In this document: one piece after another, positions 39,822-45,561 of the stretch | Numbering within the stretch: the stretch's first letter is position 1 | How the letters are laid out: each line of letters starts with the position of its first letter | Notes under the pieces: generated by a model | What the model was told of the DNA's origin: nothing | The model's database searches: none | Seen by the model: only the letters and a program-made list of their open reading frames with translations | Assembly (NCBI GenBank): GCA_030522415.1 | Contig: CM060125.1 | Span: 5,311,901 to 5,375,900 of the forward strand | Length of the DNA stretch: 64,000 nt | Source of the DNA: Channallabes apus | Taxonomy: Eukaryota; Chordata; Actinopteri; Siluriformes; Clariidae | Direction: 5' to 3' | Position numbers and translations under genes: made by a program

Positions 39822-42800
39822 AAAAAACAGTTCAAGGATTCTTTATAGAAGTCATATTAGATTGCGTAACTCATATCCTTGAGGGACAGAGAGAGAAACG
39901 TAGTGAAATGCTCCCTCAGCGTCTGGCAAAGTCCCCTGTCTTCAAAGCATACTCGCTTCAGTGGAGAGCAGAAATCTTTGAGCACTGCAGAAAGCCAAAG
40001 CATAAGAAAATGTATGCTAGAGACCAGGAAGCAAAGTGTGACAACCAGCAGCAGAGTGTCTTACAGATCCTAGATTTTTGGTTGACAGGCAGCAATGAGT
40101 CACAAAAAGAGCTGGTGAAAAAAAAAATGCCCTGCACTCTACTGCATTTTACAGCTGTGCAGATTGGTCATACCGACAGCTTCGTATTCAAAGGGACTAC
40201 ACATTCTCTGTACACAGTCAGTGTTTACTCCCTTAACAAAGCTGAATCAAGTATGCATTACCAACACGTATTGCTTTAATGCCGAGATATAATATTATTA
40301 TAATGTAAGCATACATTGTGTGCATTGTATGTTGCGCTAATGGACAGGTGACACAAGCATAGTTAGAGATAAAGTCACTATTAAGTGTTAAATAACAGCA
40401 CTAGTATTCAGGTACATTATAATATTATTTTGAAATACAATAATACAGAATAACGGTCTTAAATGGACCTTGACCTGACTGTAATTTATATCACAGTGCT
40501 CTTAAGTGCTTGATTATGATTGGTCAAAATGCAATTGATTAATTTTCTCTAACAACACCCCTGACAATACTGCAGGTTTATAGTAAGGCATGTATTGTCT
40601 CCTCCATAATAACAGCAAGGTTTGTGCATTCTGACAATATTATTGTCTCTGCACTATATTACATTGCAATGACATTTACATTTAATGCAGTTTATATTAA
40701 ATCTCCAGACCCAACAATCATAATGCATTTTGCTCCATGAAAAAACATCAGAGTACATTTGTTTGAATTATCCCTCGAAAATACACCACACAAGAGGCGT
40801 TCTCGAAATAAAATGAAAGAGGGCCAACTGACATGTCAATCTGTGATGATCTGAACTAACTTTCTGATATTAACTGACACTTCCTGGTAGCCGCGCACAC
40901 CCCTCCCCCAGTCTCATGTGCGCTCCTCCTATGCAGGGATTAACCATTAATCTGACATAAATGCATATTTATAGAACTGTTAGTTTTGATTCCCTAATTT
41001 GATTGGACAAGCAAAGTTCTAAGAGTGCTGATATTACACCCTGTCACTGTTCGCATCAGTCTCCTTGTCTATAACTGTTATGTAAAATACTGATTTTGGC
41101 AATATGTTCCTGCGCTGGAACAGTTACCATTTGTTACTTGTGTGACTTATATGGGAAATATTTTACTGAGAGCAAAAATAAGCAAAACATTTGTAGCAAA
41201 AAAAGGACTTTTACACTCGCAATCATGCTGTTGCCCTGAATATAGGCCCAGCTGTGAGTACCAGTGATTGCATCATCAGTCTATACTTAATCGCTTTAGA
41301 TTTCTATAATTAACAAACATTCAGACGCTTTAATCAATACTTTGGCAGCAATTACAGCTAGAAGTTCTCTTGGATACATCTCAACAATATTAGTACACCT
41401 GAATTGGTGCAATTTATTCCAGTCGGCACATTCCCTCAATCTCTGTCAGATTGGATGGCAAGCAGCTGTGAACTGAAAGATCTTTTCACAGATGTGTGAT
41501 AGAGTTTAAGTCAGGCTTTGGTTGGGCATCTTGGGGTTCTTTCACTTTCACTACAGTCTTGGGCCAAGACTGAAGCACTTGACCCTAAAGTATGGTACAT
41601 TTGTGTAATATGAACACTTTGTATCATGGCTCGGACCAAATATGAAAGCCAACCATACTCGAACATGGTAGTGCACCACTGATTAGAACATTAGCACCGC
41701 CTGTCTCCTCCAAAATTTCCTCATCCTCTGAACTATATAGCCATAGCTGATAGGAAGGCCTCCAAATCATTGCTCTTGACATTTATTTACGAAATATAAG
41801 TACTAGTAGGCATACATAAAATGCTGACGTCCTTGTTCTCTTCTTCTCTTTGTGTTTACTGGCAGTGGGGAGGCCAACTGGGTGAATACTGCCACTTGTT
41901 GTATTGGAGTGTAAATACACCAGTATAACTAAGTAGGGACAATAATGACATCTGTGGGGGGAGTGGATAGGGGGGAGCAATTTTTCCTGAGCACAAACAA
42001 TCATGTCTAGTGTGAAGTCTTAAGAACATTCAGAATTGTTTTGACTGTGGGCATTTTTCATTGTTGTGTTAACCTATCACCAGTTATGCAGTTCTTCAGA
42101 TCTGGCATGAAAAATCTGACTTATGGAGTGCTGCATAGATGGTTGTCTGTCCAACAGGTTTTTCCATGCTTTTCCAAAGGACTTTTGGACCTTTTTACAA
42201 TGACAGTTGGATTATTTCTTACCTACCTGACCAATGCCCTTGTTTCTCAAATGTCCATTTTGGCGGAACAGTAAACTCTAGAAAGTTAAACTTTTAAGGC
42301 TTTGCTGGAAAGAAATCAGGTGATTTGTATCCCTATGTTGAATGTCCAGTTTGCTTTTTAGTTTTACTGGCCATGACCGGTCACCGGCCTATCAGCCTCA
42401 GATACCAATCCCAAGTGCAGAATCTTCCAAGTAGCACAACAGAAATGCACACTGTCAAAAACCTTGTGCATTAAAAACCTCCGATCTGCCCTTTTCCCCA
42501 AACTCTGTGAGCGAATTTGTCTCAAACCCACACATTACACACACTTACACAAGTCTCAAAACATAGTAAGCGCTAATTAGTCAAAAATCACGAGCCCGGG
42601 GCCTCCGAGTGGCGCAGTGGTAAAGCGCTCGCCCTATCACCCGGGGATCACTGGTTCCGGGTGATGCTGTTACCTCTCACAGCCGGAGGCATAGAGAGAC
42701 CTGATTGGCCGTGCTCTCTCAGGGGGGAGGGATGAGAGGTACTTTACGGTCCCACATTAATGACGGCTCTGCAAGCCAATCTAGGGCGCCTGTGAGCTCG

Positions 42801-43915
42801 CGTAAGTGGAAGGAGCGGATAGCGCTGTTCCTCCGAGTGTGGTACGCCGCCCCCAACGGTGCATGAGCAAGCAGTTCGAAAAAAAAATGGTGGGTCTACG
42901 GCCCTCCCTACTTAGTGGCGGTATGAGCTTAATGTGGAATTGGACTGAATTGGAGGAATTGGACACGACAAAATTAGGGAAGAAAATCGGGCAAAATTTT
43001 TAAATAAATAAAATAAAATCACGAGCCCGTGTTAGAATCCACCTGAACGCTCGCAGCCACTCAACCAGCAAGCTCACTGTCAAGTGGGTTTTTGGACCGT
43101 TTGAGGAGGTAAAATGTCACTGTTTCTTTATAATCCTATAGGTAGTGCACTCTGAACTATGTACACGTTTTCATCCTGTTTGGTAGGAATTAATTATTTG
43201 CTAAGTTTGTTTAGAAATAATAATTATGGTGGATGACAGAGATAATGTTGCTCAGATATTTATAAAAACTGTTTTGTTATAGAATCGCAATTTGAATCGA
43301 ATCTGCACATAGGTATAGTATATGATATGATATACAGTAGTATCGGGTGGTGACTGGTGATTCCCATTCCTACTATCCAGAGTGTACCCTGCCTCATGCC
43401 CAAAGTCTCCTGGGAGAGACTCCAGTGCCCACGTGACCCTGTACAGAATAAGCAGTATATAAGATGAATGAATGAGTAAACAAGGATTGCAGTTTATTTA
43501 TTGACAGTCAGTCTGCCTGTCAATCTGACACAAACACACAAACATGTCCTAACAAAGTTTTTGCACATCTTTGTATCAAACACAGCTCAAAGGACAGAAA
43601 AAGATGCAGAATTTACAACAAAAAATAATCCAAACTTAACTACATAGAGTTTAAAGAACAAACAAAACAACCTACAAATATAAAGTTTTCATAGATTTCA
43701 TGTTAAGTAAGTACCATGCGAGGCAGTGTACAGCTGTACAAACACAGTGCAGTTGTTACAGCATAATTACACAATAATGTAACTGTACAGAGAAATGAAG
43801 TCGTATCGCCACTTCCGCTTATTGTGTATATATTTTTGTCCCGTTGTTTTCTGCCTTTCATTCATCAGCACGTGCAGCTGACAGGAAACCGGAAATATGA
43901 ACACGCCGCTTTTGT

Positions 43916-43946
<31 letters not shown>

Positions 43947-45031
43947 CGCACTCTCTGCATCTTTAATCAGATCTCAATTCATTTTTTTTTACTTTTACGT
44001 TGTGACGTTTCATCCGCGAGCACGGCGTCAAAACAAAACACACTTGCGCGCTCGCGCGCACCCGCGCATGCACAGCACTTTGCTTCGCTTAGACCAGCGC
44101 ACGTGCAGCGAAAAGGAAAAACAAACAAACAAACAAACAAACCACCAATAGCGCGATGTGCTAATAACAGTAGGTTCATAAATAAAAATTAGACAGCGGC
44201 TCCATCCTGAAACGATATACAAGTACAATAATAGAACACTACGCGGTATAAATATTGTGGATAATTAGGGAGAAAAGGACCTTAGTTTACGGTCATTAAC
44301 TGTCGCATGTCTTCCTGTAACCATGGCTACGTCCCAAACCATAATACTCTCGCTCTAAGTCTGTACAGCATATGTTTACAGGTCTGTTTGGATATTATTT
44401 ATTGGGTTAATGAGCAAACTGCGACACTGACGGGGTTAAAAACAAAATATATAATGATGTGACCTGTATACTTATTGGCGGTGATGATCTTATGTAAAAT
44501 TAATGACACCCCAAAACATTATCCACATACACAAGGAACTAGATAAACAGTGTCGACTTGACACCGAGTGTTTATCCGGGTTTAGACAGACTTATATAAC
44601 ACTACAGGCGGTAATTCAGTTTGTACACTCCTGATAGTCTAAAATCTAATTAATTTCACTCCATCCAGAATGGTTTATGGTAGTGTTTCTTGCGCAATAA
44701 ACTGCAGGCGAACATTCCCAGCCAAACAGGAAGCTCCAAACGCGTTAGCAGTCAGCTAGCCCTCTAACTTAGCAACCAGGCTAGCTAGCAGCATAGCAAT
44801 GCCCCAGGATAAAAAAAACCCAAACAAGCCCCGAGAGATAAATACGAGTCTGAAGCCGTTAAAACAGACATTTCGGACCTGTTTGCCCCTGTAGAATAAG
44901 CGCTGTCTCTCAGGGTCCACATTGAAGATCTCCTGGATTTTGAGACGCAGGGACTCGATCTTGGTGAGCCGGGACAGATCCTCCACCGTGCGGGTCTCCG
45001 TCCCGTCTATAGTGCGGACCTGAATCCACAT
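277..45031 (-). CDS. uhrf2: UHRF2, E3 ubiquitin ligase and chromatin reader (5' part, exons 1-4)
   Basis: Four coding exons splice in frame: 44879-45031, 12594-12896, 6218-6507 and 277-495 (residues 1 to about 322). They encode an N-terminal ubiquitin-like domain (about 1-75), a Ser/Thr-rich linker, and most of the tandem Tudor domain (from about 155). UHRF proteins are nuclear readers of H3K9 methylation and hemi-modified CpG that ubiquitinate chromatin through a C-terminal RING. The PHD, SRA and RING exons would lie left of the window. UHRF2 rather than UHRF1 is indicated by [10 protein letters not shown], by MVNYN followed by [10 protein letters not shown], and by ISRTKKE before the last donor; UHRF1 differs from memory at these places. 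Aromatic-cage residues are present as F168, Y247 and Y250. Intron 1 is about 32 kb and intron 2 about 6.1 kb, both swollen by repeats. All junctions are GT-AG. Paralogue choice about 0.9; family certain. Confidence 0.93.
1360..2215 (+). mobile_element. Tc1-like transposon relic (family A)
   Basis: The plus strand encodes a degraded Tc1-type transposase: an N-terminal piece from 1366 beginning [20 protein letters not shown], then after frameshifts a piece from 1750 ending near TNYKKR. The right terminus reads GATCAAATAATTATTTTCCC then CACAG and a TA at 2216-2217, typical of Tc1 ends. The left inverted repeat is missing. The element at 58095-59335 belongs to the same family. Confidence 0.8.
2325..2815 (+). 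mobile_element. Tc1-like transposase relic (family B)
   Basis: Fragments resemble a different Tc1 family: an N-terminal stretch around 2345-2440 ([14 protein letters not shown], IIKTWKD) and a catalytic-core stretch around 2695-2760 reading [16 protein letters not shown]. Stops and deletions break the frame and no terminal repeats are visible. Recognised from general knowledge of fish Tc1 elements. Confidence 0.6.
3055..3480 (+). mobile_element. Tc1-like transposase relic (family C)
   Basis: A degraded plus-strand Tc1 core is present. Around 3335-3350 a reading near ELFGHND resembles the segment after the first catalytic Asp. Around 3385-3445 the sequence resembles the [22 protein letters not shown] region and is interrupted by a 12-base G run at 3428-3439. 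No termini are visible. Confidence 0.6.
3481..6217. repeat. uhrf2 intron 3 remainder with CA microsatellites
   Basis: No gene was found here. The stretch holds (CA)n tracts near 4317-4350, 5740-5762 and 5910-5945 and a T run near 4614-4643. Around 5520-5720 it becomes CpG-richer. The open frames across the CA tracts are products of low complexity. Confidence 0.6.
6218..6507 (-). CDS. uhrf2: uhrf2 coding exon 3
   Basis: This exon encodes residues 153-248 plus two bases of codon 249. It starts [10 protein letters not shown], giving the first tandem Tudor strand with AWFEA (cage residue F168). A Ser/Lys/Gly-rich insertion follows, then YHIKYE (cage residue Y247). Acceptor AG is at 6509-6508 and donor GT (GTGGGT) at 6217-6216. 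The split codon GA|T gives Asp249. Confidence 0.94.
6560..7080. repeat. Degenerate fringe of the intron 2 minisatellite
   Basis: Imperfect versions of the TTTACAC/CTGCTCTTTACAC motif recur at irregular spacing, with few CpG sites. They look like old, decayed units beside the homogeneous array. The transition is gradual and interrupted by a dispersed repeat at about 7085-7215. Confidence 0.65.
7085..7215. repeat. Dispersed repeat, LINE 3'-tail-like
   Basis: The sequence beginning GATTAGATTCAACTTTATTG, followed by an ATACAGTTAGCATCTA segment, resembles a very common fish dispersed repeat that I associate with LINE 3' ends. No coding sequence is attached. Confidence 0.5.
7380..12590. repeat. 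Large ~28-bp minisatellite in uhrf2 intron 2
   Basis: The array is built from CTCTTTACACCTACA and CTCTATACACCCG half-units making a ~28-bp unit, over about 5.2 kb (roughly 180 units). Half-units are shuffled: CTTTACACC blocks alternate with CGTATACTCTATACACC blocks. The plus strand is strongly C-rich and G-poor, so the uhrf2 transcript would be G-rich. Larger blocks are duplicated: 7756 onward repeats at 8023 (offset about 267), 8023 onward repeats at 9901 (about 1,878), and 9231-9890 repeats at 11536-12200 (about 2,305). All three plus frames stay open for long stretches because stops are rare in the unit; this is not coding. The right edge decays from about 12240 and stops near the exon 2 donor. 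Confidence 0.95.
12594..12896 (-). CDS. uhrf2: uhrf2 coding exon 2
   Basis: This exon encodes residues 52-152: [20 protein letters not shown] completes the ubiquitin-like domain, then comes a Ser/Thr/Ala-rich linker ending [10 protein letters not shown]. Acceptor AG is at 12898-12897 and donor GT at 12593-12592; both ends are phase 0. The linker looks longer and more threonine-rich than I recall for mammalian UHRF2. The exon sits between a pyrimidine-rich upstream tract and a downstream minisatellite fringe. Confidence 0.95.
12899..13490. repeat. Polypurine tract (polypyrimidine in uhrf2 pre-mRNA) upstream of exon 2
   Basis: For about 590 bp the plus strand is almost only A and G (GAAAGA/GGAAGA-type runs). 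In the uhrf2 transcript this is a very long pyrimidine-rich tract just upstream of the exon 2 acceptor. Minus-strand frames rich in Leu/Phe/Ser here are composition artefacts. Confidence 0.85.
13704..13746. repeat. (CA)n microsatellite
   Basis: About 21 perfect CA dinucleotides. Neighbouring shorter tracts lie near 13905-13935 (CA) and 14199-14232 (GT). Confidence 0.95.
13790..14900. promoter_or_regulatory. CpG-rich block with YY1-like motif cluster (intron 1)
   Basis: The block is GC/CpG-rich relative to its surroundings. Motifs of the AARATGGC/GCCATNTT type recur: near 13806 (AAAATGGCGGC), 13860 (GCCGCCATGTTG), 14186 (ACGCCATTTT), 14550 (ACGCCATGTT), 14637 (ACCGCCATGC) and 14873 (GCCGCCATCTTA). 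Such motifs bind YY1 and are common at promoters. It could be an alternative promoter or enhancer in intron 1; no supported exon was found, so the role is inferred. Confidence 0.4.
15187..15455 (-). mobile_element. tRNA-derived SINE copy (family S1), partial
   Basis: The copy starts with the CATTCATTCAT tail and contains the TTTGGACCGTGGGAGGAAAC segment and the CATGGGGAGAAAATGCAAAC segment of the family. The tRNA-like head is lost. Orientation is minus relative to the family's tRNA head. Confidence 0.8.
15456..16329. other. Intron 1 interval without recognised features
   Basis: I see no gene here. A G-rich run lies near 15660-15680. The 15700-15800 segment (CACCTGATCAGCTAATTAAC, then GTGGTCCTCCAGGA) resembles a common fish MITE-type repeat. 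Confidence 0.5.
16330..16950. promoter_or_regulatory. Second CpG/YY1-like block with GT microsatellites
   Basis: Motifs include GAAATGGCGGG near 16359, GCGCCATCATG near 16388 and ACCGCCATCTC near 16755, with TTTTTGCGCG near 16343. GT repeats interrupt it at about 16450-16470, 16530-16550 and 16620-16655. It may be a regulatory element in intron 1; no exon is supported. Confidence 0.3.
16951..17587. other. Intron 1 interval without recognised features
   Basis: No gene or transposon was recognised; a short AT-rich run lies near 17205-17235. Confidence 0.5.
17588..17712 (+). mobile_element. S1 SINE fragment, 5' half
   Basis: It begins with the tRNA-like head (GGTGGTGTAGCGGTTATCAC) and continues through the GCATGTTCT and TACTCCGGTTTCCTC segments. 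It stops before the 3' half. Confidence 0.8.
17713..18089. other. Intron 1 interval, possible hAT-like 5' part
   Basis: From about 17815 (TAGGAGTTGCACCGGTTGAT) the sequence may be the left part of the repeat called at 18090-18620, but no matching right terminus was proven. Confidence 0.3.
18090..18620. mobile_element. hAT-like non-autonomous repeat (shared with 43.1 kb)
   Basis: Segments TTTGAGGAGGTAA, CTGTTTCTTTATAATCCTAT, TTTGGTAGGA and TTTAGAAATAATAATTATGG recur in the same order near 43100-43230. The right part (ATCGTATCCGGAGGTGACTA then GTGACCCCTAA) resembles hAT-type ends in fish. No transposase is present. Confidence 0.55.
18640..18830 (+). mobile_element. S1 SINE fragment, 3' half, with (GT)n
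   Basis: It contains a (GT)n tract at about 18669-18700, then the GATTGGCACCCTGTCC and CTCCTGGGATAGGCTCCAGG segments and the ATGAATGAATG tail of the family. Confidence 0.85.
18831..19629. other. Intron 1 interval without recognised features
   Basis: No gene or mobile element was recognised on either strand. Confidence 0.5.
19630..20020. repeat. Fragment of a dispersed repeat with an imperfect ~83-bp tandem duplication
   Basis: GACAGGCAATCTCGAGGTCA near 19798 and GACAGGCAGTCTCGAGATCA near 19874 mark two imperfect copies, each followed by AGTCAGAG and AAATCCAAAC. The style resembles fish dispersed repeats. The plus-strand open frame here has no recognisable domain. Confidence 0.5.
20090..20300 (+). 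mobile_element. LINE 3'-end remnant
   Basis: It ends in the CACACTGTGGGACCAATAAA and GGTATATCTTATCT type sequence that I associate with 3' tails of L2/Rex1-like fish LINEs. No reverse transcriptase is attached. Confidence 0.5.
20301..20874. other. Intron 1 interval without recognised features
   Basis: Nothing recognisable apart from an A-run near 20707. Confidence 0.5.
20875..21045 (-). mobile_element. tRNA-derived SINE fragment (family S3)
   Basis: The GGCATTTGGCAGACGCTCTT / CCAGAGCGACTTACAT body is typical of a widespread fish SINE. The right end (GGTTTGAACCTGGGATCTTC then ACCACTGAGCTACC) is a minus-strand tRNA-like head with a B-box-type GGTTCAAACC. Confidence 0.75.
21046..22328. other. 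Intron 1 interval without recognised features
   Basis: About 1.3 kb of AT-rich intron with no gene, no terminal repeats and no clear transposon similarity. Confidence 0.5.
22457..23906 (-). mobile_element. S1-type SINE, split by a later hAT (nest level 2)
   Basis: The left part (22457-22689) has the TTTGGACTGTGGGAGAAAAC and CATGGGGAGAACATGCAAAC segments. The right part (23842-23906) has the CAAACTCCATTTATACAAAC segment and the decayed tRNA head (GAGAATTGAACTCAGTGCTA). The 11-bp duplication ATTTATCTAAG flanks it at 22446-22456 and 23907-23917. Removing the inner hAT leaves a contiguous SINE. Confidence 0.85.
22690..23841. mobile_element. Inner hAT-type non-autonomous element (nest level 3)
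   Basis: It is 1,152 bp with inverted termini TAGGGCTGCACGATAT and ATATCGTGCAGCCCTA. The 8-bp duplication ATGCAAAC lies at 22682-22689 and 23842-23849. Inside are (CA)n near 23229-23250, three tandem copies of GGCTAACGGCTAATCGC at about 23518-23570, and (TA)n at about 23627-23671. A GC-rich module at 23260-23510 is shared, inverted, with the element at 36488-37446. No transposase was found. Confidence 0.9.
24109..25642. other. Intron 1 interval with small repeat remnants
   Basis: No gene was found. A LINE/SINE-tail-like segment lies near 24600-24650 (CAAAGAACTTTATTAATACC). A plus-strand frame from 25349 runs into the hAT below and has no recognised domain in its first half. Confidence 0.5.
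26260..27730 (-). mobile_element. RTE/Rex3-like LINE, 5'-truncated
   Basis: The minus strand encodes reverse transcriptase pieces: [24 protein letters not shown] (the ADD catalytic motif), FKYL, and a C-terminal [20 protein letters not shown]...[18 protein letters not shown]. An upstream part (27310-27747) has [12 protein letters not shown] and [20 protein letters not shown]. The 3' tail is (ATGG)n, seen as (CCAT)n at 26261-26288. The 13-bp duplication GGAATTTGCATTT is at 26247-26259 and 27731-27743. Frames are broken, so it is inactive. The assignment to RTE/Rex3 comes from the protein style and GATG-type tail. Confidence 0.85.
27912..29063 (-). mobile_element. Tc1/mariner-type element with both ends, inactive transposase
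   Basis: The termini CACTCACCTAAAGGATTTTT and AATCCTTTACGTGAGTG are inverted repeats, flanked by TA at 27910-27911 and 29064-29065. The minus strand encodes transposase pieces: [20 protein letters not shown], the helix-turn-helix ([19 protein letters not shown]) and the catalytic core with [19 protein letters not shown]. The usual FQQDNAP is FQQNNAP, so the second catalytic Asp is Asn, and frameshifts follow. Length is 1,152 bp. It lies inside the hAT at 25651-29074. Confidence 0.9.
29083..30747. other. Intron 1 interval without recognised features
   Basis: No gene was recognised. Small minus-strand frames (30170-30430, 30481-30759) have no domain that I know. A segment at 30000-30060 (CTCTACTGGACCACAACTGG) resembles one at 24935-24960 and may be a MITE remnant. 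Confidence 0.4.
30748..34115 (-). mobile_element. L2-like LINE, nearly full length, interrupted by a SINE
   Basis: Reading the minus strand: a 5' region at 33922-34113 (starting [11 protein letters not shown]), an APE-type endonuclease part at 33311-33721 ([34 protein letters not shown]), a reverse transcriptase at 32285-33226 ([53 protein letters not shown]), then after a [17 protein letters not shown] and [16 protein letters not shown]. The C-terminal domain is at 31138-31515 ([20 protein letters not shown]). The 3' tail lies near 30748. YADD-like residues are replaced (WSA.TTVVGLI). Frameshifts make it inactive. Confidence 0.88.
31918..32358 (-). mobile_element. tRNA-derived SINE (family S2) inserted in the L2-like LINE
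   Basis: On the minus strand the head reads CTCCGAGTGGCACAGTGGTA AAGCGCTCGCC with a B-box-like GGTTCGAACCC. The body then matches the S2 copy at 42599-43014 (CCGGAGGCATAGAGAGA; CAGGGGGGAGGGATGAGAGG; GAGCAAGCAGTTCGAAAA). It splits the LINE between MLFI and DYSSAFN. No perfect target duplication is evident. Confidence 0.85.
34116..34897. other. Intron 1 interval without recognised features
   Basis: Nothing recognisable; the minus-strand frame at 34123-34443 has no known domain. Confidence 0.5.
34898..35110 (+). mobile_element. tRNA-Gly-derived SINE (family S4)
   Basis: The head (TCACTGGTAGCTCAGTGGTA, CGCCTGCCATGCGGAAGGCC, GGGTTCAATTCCC) is clearly tRNA-Gly(GCC)-like. It is followed by a non-tRNA body (CCACTGGAAGCAGTG; GGTCCCAAGC; GGGAGCAGCC) and an AAC-rich tail. 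It should not be called a functional tRNA gene. Relatives lie at 38146-38362 and 56728-56885. Confidence 0.85.
35230..35480. repeat. MITE-like dispersed repeat remnant
   Basis: Segments such as GACTGGATTTGAAGATCCCT, CCCTGGTCCTCCAGAGACGT and TTGAACACACCTGA resemble a very common fish repeat. No termini were defined. Positions 35481-36060 hold nothing recognisable. Confidence 0.45.
36488..37446. mobile_element. hAT-type non-autonomous element (sibling of 22690-23841)
   Basis: It is 959 bp with termini TAGGGCTGGACGATAT and ATCGCCCAGCCCTA. The 8-bp duplication TGCACTAC is at 36480-36487 and 37447-37454. Its interior at about 36950-37100 matches the 23400-23510 module of the other element in inverted orientation (GTGGTTATCCTGCCT, GGGTTTACCGTC). 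It has no transposase. Confidence 0.9.
37772..38133 (+). mobile_element. Full-length S1 tRNA-derived SINE
   Basis: It is 362 bp, from GGTGGTGTAGTGGTTAGCAC (A box) and GGTTCGATTCC (B box) to the ATGAATGAATG tail, with the target duplication AAAATACTGGTG at 37760-37771 and 38134-38145. This is the cleanest copy of the family in the window and the reference for the other S1 calls. Confidence 0.92.
38146..38362 (+). mobile_element. S4 tRNA-Gly SINE, 5'-truncated
   Basis: The B-box region (CAGGTTCGATTCCC), the CCCAACCACTGGATGCAGTG and GGTCCCAAGCACGG body and the GGGAGCAGCCTAAAGACCAAC end match the S4 family. The A box is missing. Confidence 0.8.
38901..39460 (+). mobile_element. Decayed S1-related SINE fragments
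   Basis: Two old fragments are seen: about 38920-38995 (CTTGGTGGGTTTCCTCC, CCCAAAGACATGCAAATTG) and about 39160-39420 (CACGGGTTCCCTCCAGGTTC, CATACAGGTAGGCAGACTGG, GATGCCCTGCAATAGCCTGG). Both are diverged. Confidence 0.6.
39461..41329. other. Intron 1 interval with one unexplained reading frame
   Basis: An (AAAT)n run lies at about 39797-39822. A plus-strand frame at 39908-40279 (123 codons, basic and Gln/Lys-rich at residues 20-60) has no domain I recognise and no proven splice sites; it may be a decayed transposon or retrocopy. Nothing else was recognised. Confidence 0.35.
41330..42340 (-). mobile_element. Decayed Tc1-like element (same type as 53991-55695)
   Basis: TTTGGCAGCAATTACAGCTA at 41343 matches TTTGGCAGCAATTACAGCTT in the better-preserved Tc1 at 54 kb. 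TTTTGGACCTTTTTACAATG through CTGACCAATGCCCTTG (42180-42240) matches the Tc1 N-terminal coding region in reverse. Termini are lost. Confidence 0.6.
42599..43014 (+). mobile_element. Full-length S2 tRNA-derived SINE with 15-bp target duplication
   Basis: It is 416 bp with the tRNA-like head GCCTCCGAGTGGCGCAGTGG, then TAAAGCGCTCGCC and a long body (CCGGAGGCATAGAGAGA; GGGGGGAGGGATGAGAGG; GAGCAAGCAGTTCG). It ends in an A/T-rich AAATAAATAAA tail. The duplication AAAATCACGAGCCCG is at 42584-42598 and 43015-43029. The minus-strand copy at 31918-32358 is the same family. Confidence 0.92.
43030..43375. mobile_element. hAT-like repeat (sibling of 18090-18620)
   Basis: It shares TTTGAGGAGGTAA, CTGTTTCTTTATAATCCTAT, TTTAGAAATAATAATTATGG and GATGACAGAGATA in order with the 18.1-kb copy. 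The end GGTGACTGGTGATTCCCATT resembles hAT termini and a fragment at 51200-51305. Confidence 0.55.
43378..43475 (+). mobile_element. S1 SINE 3' fragment
   Basis: AGAGTGTACCCTGCC, AAAGTCTCCTGGGAGAGACT and the ATGAATGAATG tail identify it. Confidence 0.8.
43476..44878. other. uhrf2 5'-proximal intron 1, transposon-poor
   Basis: No transposon was recognised here, unlike the rest of intron 1. It holds a (CT)n tract at about 43916-43943, a CpG-rich part at 44000-44110, and a minus-strand AATAAA at about 43492-43502. Reading through the exon 1 donor gives a stop at about 44756-44758 after 40 extra residues. An early-polyadenylated short transcript is conceivable but unproven. Confidence 0.4.
44879..45031 (-). 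CDS. uhrf2: uhrf2 coding exon 1
   Basis: This exon encodes residues 1-51, beginning [10 protein letters not shown] and ending RLFYRGKQ, the first part of the ubiquitin-like fold. The ATG at 45031-45029 has G at -3. It ends in CAG and the donor GT is at 44878-44877 (phase 0). The family-typical N-terminal MWIQVRT fixes the start. Confidence 0.95.
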
Positions 45032-45300
45032 CGCGCCTCGGTTTAGTCCCGAATAACGGACACGTTTAACGGAAAAAAATAAATCGGTTTAATCCGGTTT
45101 CGGGGGGTCGTAGGGAGGGGAATAAAGGGGGCTCTGAGAGAAAGTGTTCACGGCTCCATACACACTCTCTCTCTCTCTCTCTCTCGGCTTTAGGAGGCGT
45201 TACTCACTCAAAGCAGTCACGTGGCGCCAGCGGGGGAAAAAAACAAGCACGCGACGTTACAATTTCGCGCCTTTTTAAAGACGCCACGCGCATCTCTGGG
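45032..45300 (-). promoter_or_regulatory. uhrf2: uhrf2 5' UTR and CpG-rich promoter with E2F-like site
   Basis: The region upstream of the uhrf2 ATG is CpG-rich. It carries a (CT)n tract at about 45165-45185, an E-box CACGTG at 45218-45223, and TTTCGCGC at 45263-45270, which matches the E2F consensus TTTSSCGC. UHRF-family genes are known to be proliferation-linked, so an E2F site is plausible. No TATA box is obvious and the transcription start cannot be placed from sequence. Confidence 0.6.
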
Positions 45301-45419
45301 GTCGTGTGTAAATTAGCTTGTTGCTGTCCTGTGTTAGGCTTTAGTTTATTTAAATATAAATTAAGTTATTATTCTACAAATCTCAAATATATCATTTAAA
45401 ACTGTGTTCGATAAATGTG

Positions 45420-45560
45420 TCACCCTTATGATAATAATAATAATAATAGTAATAACAATATGTATTATTGTTGTTATTATTATTGTTGATGATAATAATA
45501 ATAATAATGTTATTGTGTTGTTGTTGTGATTTTTATTATAATTATTATTATCATTATTAT
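45420..45560. repeat. ATT/AAT trinucleotide-rich low-complexity tract
   Basis: Runs of ATA/ATT triplets and GTT units lie between the uhrf2 promoter and the SINE cluster. Confidence 0.85.
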
Positions 45561-45561
45561 T

